Source: Pseudocercospora fijiensis CIRAD86
Taxonomy: Eukaryota; Ascomycota; Dothideomycetes; Mycosphaerellales; Mycosphaerellaceae
Direction of reading: 5' to 3'
Length of the DNA: 64,000 nucleotides
Assembly: GCF_000340215.1 (NCBI RefSeq)
Contig: NW_006921541.1
Coordinates: 2,081,527-2,145,526 of the forward strand
The notes under the pieces: model-generated
Told to the model about the DNA's origin: nothing
The model's database searches: none
What the model saw: the letters and a program-made list of their open reading frames with translations, nothing else
Position numbers and translations under genes: made by a program
In this document: positions 34,374 to 45,426 of the stretch, one piece after another
Layout of the letters: each line of letters opens with the position of its first letter
How positions within the stretch are numbered: position 1 is the stretch's first letter

Positions 34374-34719
34374 TGTTACGGTTACTCGCGACAGATCGTT
34401 AAGTAACTTCTTATTACGTATAAGCCGAGGCTTCTTTAGAGAGGCTAATACAAGCGGGAGGCAGAGACAGAATAATTAGTATAAAGGTAATTCTAATTAG
34501 TAAGTAGGTAATATAAGTTAAACGCCTCGAGCTATAAGGGCATTCCGGCGTTCCTAAATACAAAGGAGATATCTTGTCTGTAGTCGTAAGCGACGTAAGC
34601 GACGCTGTCGCTCTCGACCGCTCCTATCGCTCCTAGTAAGATAGAGCGACAGCTTAGCCTACTAGTCTTAGCGTCGCTCTAAGATTATATAAGGACTCTA
34701 ACTAATCAGATCCGTAATA
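34374..34719 (-). repeat. 5' LTR of element E (346 bp)
   Basis: Ungapped partner of 27822-28167. Its last bases read GTAATA where the other copy has GTAACA. Followed by CTAGG (34720-34724), the second copy of the target duplication. Confidence 0.95.
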
Positions 34720-34930
34720 CTAGGCTAGGCGTACGATAATTGTTTAATAGCTAGCTAGGCTAGGCATACGATAATTGCTTAATAGCTAGCTAGGCTAGGC
34801 GTACGATAATTGCTTAATAGCTAGCTAGGCTAGGCGTATAATAATTGTTTAATAGCTAGCTAGGCTAGGCGTACGATAATTGCTTAATAGCTAGCTAGGC
34901 TAGGCATACGATAATAGCTTAATAGCTAAT
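34720..34930. repeat. 35-bp minisatellite, about six copies
   Basis: The unit CTAGGCTAGGCGTACGATAA plus 15 more bases ending in AGCTAG repeats with an exact 35-bp period from 34720. Variants are CG/CA and TG/TA changes. It is the right part of the array split by element E. Confidence 0.88.
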
Positions 34931-37900
34931 AGCTCTATAGACTAGAGTGCGCGCCTAGCGGCGAAGTAGTAGCGGTAGACTAGATTGCGTGCCTCGTCGG
35001 GGATGCGGGCATACGATAACTCGAGTAAAGAGCTACGTCGGCTAACGAGCGCAGAGCACATTCTATTATCGTACCGAAGAGCTTTTCAAACCAGCTATAG
35101 CCTAATGCGAAGTCCTTGCCTATGCCTCTAGTCGCTAGCAATTCTAGCCTTAGGCATTCTAGCCTTAGGTATTTAACTAGTAGCAGTCGGCGGCTATTGC
35201 GTTAAAAGTGCGATAATGTATTAAAAGTGCGATAATATATAGCCGTTATTGTTGCCTTACTATTATAGCGTAAATAGCGCAATCCTATTAGTAGAGGCAA
35301 ACCTTACCTACGATGCGCTAATATAGACCTACGCTTCCTAGTTTAACTTCTTCTTCTTCTTCTTCTTCTTCTATATACACTAATATACTAACACCCCTAG
35401 CAATACACTAGCTATCGGCTTCTAATAGTAATAGTATTAATACCTCTTTGTCGTATATAGGTAGCTTTATAGCGATTAATACTATTCCTTGCTAGTTCTG
35501 CGACTTGCTACCGATAGAGCCGCTTGTCTAATAGTTAAGGTTCCTCGATCGGTAGAGTTTGTTTAGTCCTTCTTTTAAGGTCTCCGATAGGCTTTATCGA
35601 CGTAAGACGTTGCGAAGGCGACTCTCCTAGCGAGTAGGTATACTATAGCTTTAGCGGGCGTCGACTGCGTATTTAACCGAAAGAGTATAGTTTTTATTAG
35701 AATATCGTAGAGGTCTTAGATAGATTAGCGGAGGTAAAAACTCTTTAGTAAGGTATACCTATAATGCGGCTAACAGTCTAACTCGGTAAAAACTCTTTAG
35801 TAAGGTATACCTTAAGTAGCGGCTCGATAGCGACTCTCCTACTAAGTAGGTTAGTTCGTAGCATTGCTATAGGCCTAACTCGGTAAAAACTCTTTAGTAA
35901 GGTACACCTTAAGTAGCGGCTATAGGCTTCCTACGTTCGGATTCTTTATAGGATAATATACGCGTATCTAGTTAAGTCGGCGTAACGCCTTCGTTAGGAC
36001 TGTTAGTTATAATAACCTTAGTCGTTACGTAAGGGCCTCTAGTATACTTAAGCCCGAAGGCGCTTAGTCTTAGTCTTTACTACTACACGACTGCAGTACT
36101 GCTACACGACTGTAGCACTACTACGCGACTATAGCCCGTTGCGTATTAAGACTACTATTCGACTATAGTACGCCTCCTCTTCTAGCAAGCGCATCGATAT
36201 TGCTATATAACTATAACGCGCTCGACAACCTTTTTCGCGGTGTCTCTAATACTAAGGGCGCGGTTACACTCTATTATTGTCTAGGTACTAATAAGTGTCG
36301 CTTTAGCGAATAAGCTGTTATTGTTTCGCTTAATAAGTCCCTTCCTATACACCTCGTACTATAGTTAGTAATAGAATACGTTAATTATTGCGTATTACGC
36401 GTAGTATATAGGCTATATATAATTCTAGTATACTTCGGAGTGTATACTTCTATAGCCGCTTAGTGCCGCTAGTTAATTAGATCCCCGGACGCTACTGCTC
36501 GTTCTTCTCTACCTCGTATAGTAACTAGTTATCGGAATAATCGTTCTAGGAGAGTCTAAGTAATAGAGGGCGTTAACGTAAGAGGGCTATCGTAGCTTCT
36601 CGAAGAGTGCTTGCGCTCGATATATATTATCGCCCTACGTATCTATCCTTGCTATATATGTTGTAGTGCCTATAAGAGTATGCGGTGTAATAAGTATAGT
36701 GCTAGTGTCGCTAGTGTCGCTAGTGTCGCTAGTGTTAGTAACTTCTCGGGTTTTAGAGGCGGTTCTTAGTACCTAAGGCGGCCGTCGTTATCGTATTAGA
36801 TACTTTTGTTAGCGCTATTTGCTAGAAATGCGCTTAATCGACGTATCTCGCTATATTAGTAATATACTATTATTAAAGTCGTAAAAGTCGTAAAAGTCGT
36901 AAAAGTCGTAAAAGTCGGTATTATAAATGCGCGGAAGAAAGCAGCTATAACGTTTAATCCTACTAATTAAGCGCTCTGCTATACTAAATCCGGGGTCTTA
37001 GCGGGACTCGGTATCCTTGTCGCTTCCTCGAATTTACGCTTTTCGATTAGCTCTTATATACGATTTTTACGATACCTACGGACTACGATACCTACGACTA
37101 TTTATAAGCCCTTCTCGGTAAGCGCGTTTACAGCCAATTTAATGTGCTTAACTACGAGGGCAAGCCTATAAGGACACGATAGAAGAGCCTACTTAGTAAG
37201 CCTATAAGGATACGATAGAAGAGCCTGCTTAGCGAGCTTATAAGGATACGATAGAAGAGCCTACTTAGCGAGCTTATAAGGACATAATAGAAGAGCCTAC
37301 TTAGCGAGCTTACGAGGACATAATAGAAGAGCCTGCTTAGCGAGCTTATAAGGATATAATAGAAGGGTAGTAAGGAAGGACCTTATTAAATGCCAATTCT
37401 AGCGCTAGCTCTCGTAGAAGTGGCTTAACTAGGCATCCTACATTATATACCGGCTCTCGTAGAAGCAGCTTGACTAGGTGTCCTGTGTTGTATACCGGCT
37501 CTCGTAGAAGTGGCTAAACTAGGCTAGCTCTCGTAGAAGTGGCTAAACTAGGCTAGCTCTCGTAGAAGCAGCTAAACTAGGCATCCTATATTATATACCG
37601 GCTCTCGTAGAAGCAACTTAACTAGCTCTCTCGTAGAAGCAACTTAACTAGCTCTCTCGTAGAAGCAACTTAACTATCTACTGCCTACTCGGTAGATACT
37701 AGGACAGGATGTTATCGTTAACTCTACTACTACGACTGCTTACTATACTTAGGCTTCTCGTACGAGCGCCCTCGCTATATAGACCCTTAGTAGCTATAGG
37801 AATGCGAATGTTACGACTACTACGACGACTAATATAGGCTTGTATTAACCGCTCGGTTGCTTTATTAACAGTTATCTCTTCTTCTTCTTCTTCTTCCTCT
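34931..37900. repeat. Minisatellite-rich RIP-mutated zone, no gene seen
   Basis: A series of unrelated short arrays in degenerate DNA. These are (TTC)n at 35347-35372; three copies of a 45-80 bp motif containing AAAACTCTTTAGTAAGGTA at 35,734-35,925; four copies of GCTAGTGTC at 36,701-36,736; four of GTAAAAGTC at 36,881-36,916; six of a 36-bp unit from 37,165 to about 37,376; and units of varying length that share CTCTCGTAGAAG at 37,410-37,680. The left edge (34,965-35,010) repeats GTAGTAGCGGTAGACTAGA from 27,735, left of element E. No coding similarity recognised. Confidence 0.7.
37165..37376. repeat. 36-bp tandem repeat, six copies
   Basis: The word C(C/T)TATAAGGA recurs at 37165, 37201, 37237, 37273, 37309 (as CTTACGAGGA) and 37345, always 36 bp apart. 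Each unit contains GATAGAAGAGCCT or AATAGAAGAGCCT. Differences between units are again mainly C/T and G/A. Confidence 0.9.
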
Positions 37901-39711
37901 TCGGCAAGGGCAGAAATAGAGGTAGAGGCAGATCGACGGGCGCCTAATAGCTAAGCACTATAGCGTTAGCGCTTCCTAGCTAGTAGTGTGTCGGTAGAAG
38001 GCCTAGCAGGATTAGTACTATTAGAAGGAGGGTTAGAAGGTACCGCCGCCGTAGCAGGTGTCTACTAAGCCTATTAAGCCTATTAAGCCTACTAAGTCTG
38101 TTAAGCCTACTAAGCTAGGCTACCCTATATACCGGACTAGCGCATAGTATTCGCAAAGGCAGATCGCCTTAATAACTAGTTTAGGTTACGCTGCTCTGCC
38201 TCTATCTACTATAGAGTCCTATAGGTTACTAGACGTAGATCGGCTAAACTACCTTTAGGACCCTATTCTTCTCCTACCTATTTAGTAGCATCTACGATAG
38301 CCTTCGCTACAGTATCCTGCTTTGCCTTCTATTCTGCCTTATAGGCATCCTAGTTAGCGTATACAGCTTTAGCAATACTAATAATAATAGTAAGTAGCTC
38401 GTCGAGATCCGTATCCTTATACTACTATCTATTCAATTCTAGTACGACCTATAGCAACCGATCTTTGCTAAGATTTATATCCTCCTATATATCTATTAAC
38501 CGAGCGAGAAGGAAGACCTCTAATATAGACTATATTAGTCTATCCTTTATATATATACTAGCTAGTATACGAAATAGGCGGTTCTTACGCGGATATAGGG
38601 TATTAATCTTCTTTAAGCACTAGTCCTTAATATGCTTAAGCCTAAAGCTCGGTCTTATACCTTTGCCTAGTAGGTTAACTAGCTTAACGCGCTTAGCTAG
38701 TAGTTTAGGTAGATTAGCTATTAGATCGGTATTATAGAAGTTGTAGCAATCTCTTCTATCTACTTAGCCTAGTAGGTGCGGAAACTAGGTTAAGTGTTCG
38801 CTATAGTGCTTATTTATTACTACTCGAAAGTAGCGGCCTAGTATCTTTAGGTAATTGTTTAGCGTACCTAAGAAGACCTTTAGAATGTTCTTCCGGCTCT
38901 CTAGCTTAGATTTATTCTATATATTACTCTCCTTAGATTTGCCCTTACGGCCTCTAGAAGCACTATCTCTAGCATTAGTATTAGCGTTACTATATATATC
39001 GTCTTAGTCGCTCGTACTACTAACATCCTTACTAGGAAGCTCTTGTCGCAACCTGCTAGGTCCGGTAGTATATACACCTCTGCCTCTACTACGAGTACCT
39101 CTGCCGCGACTACCTCTACTACGGCTACGACTACAACTACGACTACGCGACTACGACTGCGACTGCGACTACGACTACGACTACGACTGCGATAGTAGAA
39201 GGATAGAAAGCATACTAGCACCTTCCGGTATACGCTTAATATAGTCCTCGGTATAGTATAGTACGAAGAAGAATATACGAGGTCGATAGAAGTGCGGCTT
39301 ATCGAAGAATCCCTCTATATTTAATAGAGCTAGTCGCCGAGTAATACGACTAAGTCGTTGCTAAAGGTCTCTAGGATTGCGAGTAATATTAAACTTCTAT
39401 TAGTATATATTAGCGATATTAGGCACGTCTAACCTAATACTTGCTATAGTAGTCGCTACTATATAACGAATAGCGGAGTCTAATTTGTAATACTCGTTAT
39501 ATCGGTCGTCCTAGTCTAGCTTTAGTACCCTCGTAGTATAGAAGGAGATAGTATAGGTAGTATTAACGCCTAGACCTACTAGGCTATATTAGTACCTCTT
39601 AGTTAGATCCGGATTATCCTTAGTTAGATATAGCAACTAGCTATAGGCGATATCGACAAAGTTAGCGATATACTTATAGCTATCGATAAATACTAAGGAC
39701 TTGCGCATATT

Positions 39712-40014
39712 CTATAGTGTTACTAATCCCTTCGTAATCTCCTTCTCTTCTCTATTAGGAATTAGTAGATAGGATACGGTATTATCGATTACTATATATA
39801 ATATATCGTAGTCGGTTAGATGCTCCCTCGGGATAAACTTAATAATATATATAATTTCTAGGCGATCGATACTACTACGGATAATCTTAGTCTTATACGG
39901 ATTAGGGCCTTCCTTACGCATACCGGCATACTTTATCGTATACTTAGTATACTCTTTATCTATAGTAGCCGAGGTTAATAGAGTGCTAGTGTCGATACGT
40001 AAGCGATCGCGCAA
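39712..40014 (-). pseudogene. RecQ-like helicase fragment (open stretch)
   Basis: The best preserved 100-codon piece of the helicase relic. It contains the SAT motif (TSATID) linking the two RecA domains, and the typical downstream order I..S.DR..I.Y...F.......D..YIVID. It starts inside a longer degenerate frame, so its first codon is not a true start. Confidence 0.65.
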
Positions 40015-40840
40015 TTAACCGACCTACGAGTATTTATCGCGGAAGCTAGAAGGCTTACTCTAGTTATAGATTAGATATACCTTATCGATAACAACTAGGC
40101 CGACCTTCTCTCGTATACGCCCGTCGTTTAGTAGCGAGAGAAATTGCGGTAATGCTACCTATTCTAGGCTAAGTAGAATATGCTAGAGCTTACTATTAAG
40201 GATGTTCTTAAATATACCTAGGTCGATTTTCTTAGTTTTAGTAGAGATATATACTAAGTGGACTAGACTACTAGTATTGCTAGCTATACGCTCGATTGCT
40301 GCTACTTGTTCGGCGCCTAAGTAGTTTAATAGTACTACTTAGATAGTAATTATACTAGTTAGCATTATAAAGCCCTAGAATAGCAGACTCTTTCCCTCGC
40401 CTATACGAGCAATAAATAGGACATTATTCTAGCTATAGATAAGTGCGTACATTACTATCTTCTACGCTAGTATAGGAACGAATACTAAACTAGGGTACTT
40501 AAAGTCGAGGAGTTTCGTTAAGCCCTTCTCGATAATTTCCGCCTAGTACTAAATAGTCTCCTTAAATTAGCCTACTTGCTATACTAACTCTTAAATACGC
40601 GCGAGGGATATCTCTAGATCTATAATCTTCTCGATACGCCGCTTAAAGTGCCGCGCCTATTCTAACTTTAGTTAAGGTAGCTTTATCGGAGGGATACCGA
40701 AGTCTAAATGTACGTATATAATAGCGGAGCGACCTAGTAGTAGTACTTAATATAGTTCTTAACGCTCGAGTTGCTACTTCTTCTAGCGCGTAGCCTTCTC
40801 GGCTAGGCGCTACTTATAGCGGGCTTTATCGCTAGCTATA

Positions 40841-40902
40841 CTAGATACTAGATACTAGATACTAGATACTAGATACTAGATACTAGATACTAGATACTAG
40901 AT
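40841..40902. repeat. 7-bp tandem repeat (CTAGATA)n
   Basis: About eight perfect copies of CTAGATA upstream (minus-strand sense) of the helicase relic. Confidence 0.88.
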
Positions 40903-40910
40903 AGACCTCG

Positions 40911-41540
40911 AGTCGAACTTGTTAATTAGTAGCCTCGAATAGTTTAAATAGCTTTCTCCGGCGGCGGTAAGGTCTAAATTAGACTATCGATTTAGCGTAC
41001 TTTAATAGGCGGCAGAGCTTATAGAATACTTAAAGTTTATAACTACGTATTAGGTTTATCGAGATTAGGATATAGGTTAAAGATATTAGAGGCTAAAAGG
41101 TTAGTTTGCCCTACTAAGTCGAGGCGAGTATATAACTAAATTATATAGTAAATAGACACGCGGAGGTTATAGAGGGTACTAGAAAGGTAGACCCCCTATA
41201 CTTTATTAACGTAGAAGAGCGTCGTTTGTTTGCTCGTAAAGTATATAGAGGTAGGTAAACGAGTTAGTCGAGAGTAGTAATTTACGTTTATCGATAATAA
41301 CTTTAGCATTTCTAAAGCGACTAGCTTATTAAAATAGCGGATATTCTTAATCGCTAAATTATCTAGGTCCCGTCTCTATAAAGTGCTATACTGCGACTAA
41401 TAGTTATTAAGCTATATAGCCTATTCGATATAAAATATAGTAGTAGTAACGCAACCTATACCCGCTAGCAACGGTTTAGCTTTAGGCGCTTCGCTAGAAT
41501 AAGATCTCGAATAGCGCTAAACCTAATATAGTATAGTATA
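40911..41540. other. RIP-mutated edge of the second repeat block, no gene seen
   Basis: Degenerate AT-biased sequence without recognised domains. The return to normal composition is sharp near 41,520-41,550. A minus-strand 111-codon frame (41,800-41,465) crosses this boundary and has no recognisable homology. Confidence 0.5.
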
Positions 41541-42404
41541 GAAATGGAAGTCACGAGCAGCATACACACGAATTCAACCACGAAGCGCCTGAATGGAGGT
41601 AGTGGCATTATCGCTGTTATCGTCTTGTTCCCTCGGCAGTAAGGCTTCACGGAGCACAATCTGGACCTTTCCCCGCTATTGAAGTCAACCTTCATTATTT
41701 CAATGGCGTCCAGCACCATCGTCATTTGGATTATTATATCCGCTTCGGAGAGACGGCACAATCGGCCTTTGCTACCGAGCTCGGCGAGGTGAGGTGACAC
41801 TGTAGGACCAATGGAGCCGTGGTCATGATGAGGTGCAGAGAAGGAGCTTAGAGAGTGTCTCTCCCAACGCCTGTAACATCATTTTTGCCCGCCGTTCTCA
41901 CGCGAGCTTGCTGCTTCGGTGGTCATACCAGAAGAGACATGCAAATGATGTGGTAGGTGAGATTGGCATCGCATGATGTTCGGTGCAAGGTTGAACAGCG
42001 GAGCTGTCTTCGGCACACGGAAAGTTGACCGTCACCGTCGCGTGACAGCTGCCGGCGCGTGATGACGAAGTCGGAGCAGGGCAGTATGAGTTGGAGAGAC
42101 CCAATTCTGCCCAATCCAAATACACACAGCTTCGACACACATCTCCCAACTAGCACATTGGTTAGAAAGTGCTTGCTTCTATTTCTCCTGAGCGGACTGG
42201 AAGGATCACGAAGTTGCCGAACAGTCACTCCCAGTGCGAAGCGCTCAATACAAAACGAAGATACAGACACTTACCTTTGCATGGTAATATCGCAATACGA
42301 ACGAGCGCGAAGTGGAAGTACACAAATCGGAGCGGCACCTTGTAGCACAAGATAATACACCACTCCACCAGCTTTGCGCCCACACCACACCTCGATCGAC
42401 GGCT
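41541..42404. other. Upstream region of PKR1, no gene supported
   Basis: Normal-composition DNA with several overlapping short frames on both strands, none recognised. It is taken as intergenic plus promoter and 5' UTR of the V-ATPase assembly gene. Confidence 0.4.
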
Positions 42405-42992
42405 ATGGCCGATTTCCTCACCAACCTTTGGGAGTCTGTGTTCACGCCCGGCACGACTCCAACTCTGCTGGTCGCAACCAACTGTACATTCGGCGCTCTA
42501 CAAATCCTCCTTCTCGGCCTTCTAGCAGCGACCTATAGCATACACTTTGCCATCCTGTCCGTGCTCTGTGGAGGGCTATGGTATAGCATCAACTGGTTCG
42601 CCGTAGAATTGCAAGCCGCGCAGAAAGCCGAAGTAGAAGCCGAGCGACTACGGAAGAAGCGACAGCAAGAGAAAGAATGGTCGGCAGAAGGTGATGCTGC
42701 AGACGATGAGGGCGAAAATACGGAGACTGAAGGTGGTATGAGGCAGAGCGTGACAAGCTTGGGAGAGCCTGATGTTGTATCGAGCAGAGGCGAGCCTGCG
42801 AAAGCCGAGATCATTGAAGCACTGCGAGCTGCTGCTCATGCGCCGGTTGGATCGGGCGATAGTGCTGCTAGTGGAGTACAGCCTATCGTGGGAGGGAGCG
42901 AGAGCAGGCAGAGGAGGATAGATGACTCTGACAAGGCTCCGAGCGAGTTCAGTACAGATAGTGAGTGGGAGAAGGTCGATGAGGGGAGATAG
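42405..42992 (+). CDS. PKR1: V-type ATPase assembly factor Pkr1
   Basis: 195 aa from ATG 42405, single exon. The frame is open 31 codons further upstream, but the conserved N-terminus MADFLTNLWESVFTPGTTP begins here and matches yeast Pkr1 closely. Pkr1 is a small ER membrane protein that helps assemble the Vo sector of the V-ATPase. Two hydrophobic helices span about residues 23-65 (LLVATNCTFGALQILLLGLL and HFAILSVLCGGLWYSINWF). A charged coiled-coil tail rich in Glu, Lys and Arg follows, then a low-complexity acidic C-terminus (SDSEWEKVDEG) that is longer than in yeast. Confidence 0.9.
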   Translation: MADFLTNLWESVFTPGTTPTLLVATNCTFGALQILLLGLLAATYSIHFAILSVLCGGLWYSINWFAVELQAAQKAEVEAERLRKKRQQEKEWSAEGDAADDEGENTETEGGMRQSVTSLGEPDVVSSRGEPAKAEIIEALRAAAHAPVGSGDSAASGVQPIVGGSESRQRRIDDSDKAPSEFSTDSEWEKVDEGR

Positions 42993-43343
42993 GTGGTTGG
43001 CAGGTTGTAGCAGAGATTGCTATGTTGTCATGCGATCATCTGAACCAATGACATTCGATGACTCTGAAATTGAGAATCATATCCTGAGCGCTATCTATTG
43101 AACACCTCACGTTCCCCATCCTCTGCTTCCAGGCTAAAGTTGTGGTGATATGGCGTACTTTATGGCTCACGTGACTTAAGCTTTGACGCTAGTCTCGCCA
43201 AAATATGCGACTTCGAGAAGTGAAGACCGCCTTGCTATCCAGACTCACCCCTCGGAAGTGAATTCTGCAACTCCACGAGCGCACCAACACGGGACCGGAC
43301 TCTGCCACTCTGATCACGCGCGAAAGAACGCGCGACCGCCGAT

Positions 43344-43909
43344 ATGAAGCTCGTCAGGTAAGGCAGCCCGCACGCTTGCTAGCCTTTCTGGCGCAATGCT
43401 GAACGAACCGCTTTCAAGGCTACGATCGCAAAGAGCCTGGCTGACAGGCATGGTAGGTTCTTGATGAAATGCACCAACGAGACGGTCACGATCGAGCTTA
43501 AGACTGGTAAGTCTGTCTTCAAGGCCCTCCAGAAATGCCTCCACAACCAACGAAACCCACCAACTGACCCTCTCGCATAATAGGCACCATCGTCCAAGGC
43601 ACCATCGCTTCCGTCTCCCCACAGATGAATACCAACTTGCGCAATGCGAAGATGACTCCAAAAGGCGGATCGCAAATCAGTCTGGATCACATCAGCGTTA
43701 GAGGCAGCGAAATCAGATATTATATCCTCCCAGACAGCTTGCCGCTTGACACACTGCTCATTGATGACGCACCGAAGCCCAAGAATAAGGCACGGAAGGA
43801 ACAGGATAAGGGTGCTGGCGGTGGTGGCATGAGAGGTGGACGAGGTGGTCGTGGAGGTGGCCGTGGCGGACCCAGAGGCAGAGGTCGTGGACGGGGCAGA
43901 GGGTTCTAG
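43344..43909 (+). CDS. SMD1: Small nuclear ribonucleoprotein Sm D1
   Basis: Join 43344..43357, 43457..43506, 43584..43909 (129 aa). The first exon is only 14 nt. Intron 1 (99 nt, GTAAGG...TAG, branch GCTGAC) and intron 2 (77 nt, GTAAGT...TAG, branch ACTGAC) are both canonical, and splicing yields [20 protein letters not shown], the universal start of SmD1. The Sm fold covers residues 1-80 with Sm1 ([16 protein letters not shown]) and Sm2 ([15 protein letters not shown]). The C-terminus is a GRG-rich tail, the usual target of arginine dimethylation. SmD1 is a core subunit of the heptameric ring on U1, U2, U4 and U5 snRNAs. The tiny first exon makes this gene easy to mis-annotate. Confidence 0.95.
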
Positions 43910-44586
43910 GTGGTCGAAATGCACATTTTCGGGAGGGAGAATTATGAGCTGCAAGGTCGGGTCGTGTGGCACTGGATACTACTCGCGAACTTGTGACTCT
44001 TTGTCTAAAAAGTATCCTTGAATCTCTGGAGCACGCCGCTGGACTGGGAATGGGAATGACTACGGCGACACTAAGGGTGAGGCGTTCGAATACTAGAAAA
44101 GTCTGGGAACGCGAAAAGCGCAAACGCGATGCTACGACCCTGGACATGGCTCTCATTGTGCTGTTCACATCGGATGGATCTTAGTTTCTGCCTCGGACGA
44201 TCTGCCAGACAGTAGGCTTGACTTGACGGGCAGGGCGAGAAGCACAGGCGGAGCGAGATTGCATCGATCGCATTCAATTCTGCGTGTTACAGCGCATGCA
44301 AAATGAAATTTGAGCTGTGCTTTCTATCTTTGCCACAAGTGAGGTCGGTTCAAAGTATGCAAGTGCTGAAGTGAAGTTAGTCCGACTGCAAAGCCGTTTC
44401 ATTCTTCCAAGTTGTCGCAATCACAACTGGACAAACCCTCATATTGTCCCTGACAGTCAGAACACCAACTACATCACGCTTTCGCAGTAGCCACCACATA
44501 CCACGACTCACATACCAATACTTCATTAGCCAAGCACCACTTCCACTAAACGAGTCAAACGTCAACCCGACAACCCGCGAACGACC

Positions 44587-45089
44587 ATGGGTAACCTCAC
44601 AGAACCCCAAAAGAACCTGCTGTTCAAGGCCCTTTTCTACTGTGTTGACGCCGAACCAAAGGTATAATCCCACCCATCACGATGTAGCTCCAATCTTCTC
44701 ACTAACGGTGTCTTAAGATCAACTATAAGAAGCTGGCCGAGATGTGCGACTATAAGACCGCTGCCTCCGCAACCACCGCATACCACAAGGCCAGAAAGAA
44801 CGCGCAGGCCGGCATGGGTGGCGACATCGCTTCCAGCCCAGCCCCAGAGAAGGTGAAAGGCGCTGCTGGCAAGAAGCGCGCTGCCTCCACCGACGACGGA
44901 GATGACGAGGAGCCTACCCCGAAGAAGCGAGGAGGTAAGAAGGCGAAGACGGAAAAGATCAACTGCGAGCCTGAGGACCAGGGTGGAGACGATGCTATGA
45001 ACAAACTTCTCGGTGAAGCAGACAAGTACATGAACGGCGGAACAAGCGATGTGAAGGTTGAGGAGCGCGATGAGGATGCTTCGATCTGA
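44587..45089 (+). CDS. Small conserved protein with SANT/Myb-like N-terminus
   Basis: Join 44587..44661, 44718..45089 (148 aa). The intron is 56 nt (GTATAA...TTAAG, branch ACTAAC at 44701). The N-terminal 50 residues (EPQKNLLFKALFYCVDAEPKINYKKLAEMCDY then ASATTAYHKARK, split by the join) resemble the short SANT/Myb-like module found in many fungal proteins, where a helix-turn-helix ends in a Y-K-x-A-S-A-x-x-x-Y-H motif. The rest is low complexity, alternating basic KKRGGKKAK and acidic stretches, with possible nuclear localisation at PKKRGGKKAK. Likely nuclear; no precise function can be given. Confidence 0.7.
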
Positions 45090-45426
45090 ATCGCGCTGTT
45101 TGATCCTTGGACAGGTTGGCTCTATCAGATTGGCAAGGCCAGATGTGATGAAGGCGGATGCGTGAAATCATGTCATGCTCGCACGAGCTAGCGCTTCGCG
45201 ACATTTAGCGTTTGGTCCATCAGAATACCACTACCACGACACGCGAAGATATCCATGGGTCCTGCTCGTAACAATACAAGGCCAAAGCATATGCAGTTGG
45301 CTTCAGAATTGAAGGCACCAAGGATTACTGTATCGGGAAAGGCGGCGGCCATGTTGTCATCAAACCACGAACCTCATCCCTTTCGTTCCGCTCTCACTCT
45401 CTCACGATGAAAAGTCCTACGCTCAA

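Larger units (their letters stand above)
27822..34719 (-). mobile_element. Complete-structure Ty3/Gypsy LTR retrotransposon E (6.9 kb), mutated
   Basis: Two 346-bp LTRs (27822-28167 and 34374-34719) with termini TGTTACGG...CCGTAACA are flanked by the 5-bp target duplication CTAGG. A purine tract (AAGGAGGGGGATAG on the minus strand, 28168-28181) abuts the left LTR, so the element reads right to left. Gag lies about 34,300-32,800 with a zinc knuckle near 33,490-33,450 whose Cys codons have become Tyr (YYTYSKEGYIVRNC). Reverse transcriptase has YIDDILVYT at about 31,257-31,230; a downstream [19 protein letters not shown] and RNase H ([36 protein letters not shown]) follow to about 30,650; and integrase lies further left to 29,100. 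Stops interrupt all frames, so it is not autonomous now. An extra antisense ORF and a tRNA-like relic sit between integrase and the left LTR. Confidence 0.92.
37901..40910 (-). mobile_element. RecQ-like helicase relic (repeat-associated, TLH-like)
   Basis: Minus-strand translation gives a decayed RecQ/DEAD-type helicase. The Walker A region near 40,410 reads RIGEGKSLLF (GTGKS in intact members). VVIDKVYLIYNWS-like sequence follows near 40,090 (DEAH-box position, DE changed to DK). A 100-codon open piece at 40,014-39,712 contains LLTSATID (SAT motif), then IIRSSIDRLEI and FIPREHL. A helicase C-terminal part to about 39,380 includes SLVFIDSY, then IRYIVATTIASIRLDVPNI. Downstream frames continue to 38,200 with NAYKAE-type helical sequence, and 39,115-39,190 encodes Arg/Ser repeats in another frame. 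RecQ-type helicases of this kind are multicopy, often subtelomeric, in fungi. The gene is broken by TAG/TAA stops. Confidence 0.7.

Noticed and set aside
37165..37680. Regular repeats resembling a CRISPR array
   Set aside because: The units are contiguous and similar throughout with no unique spacers, and the organism is a fungus. These are minisatellites.
38901..39221. Minus-strand frame with long Arg-Ser and Val runs
   Set aside because: Out-of-frame reading of a CGACTA-type repeat inside the RecQ-like relic; not an SR splicing protein.
41465..41800. 111-codon minus-strand frame
   Set aside because: It straddles the boundary between mutated repeat and normal DNA and lacks homology.
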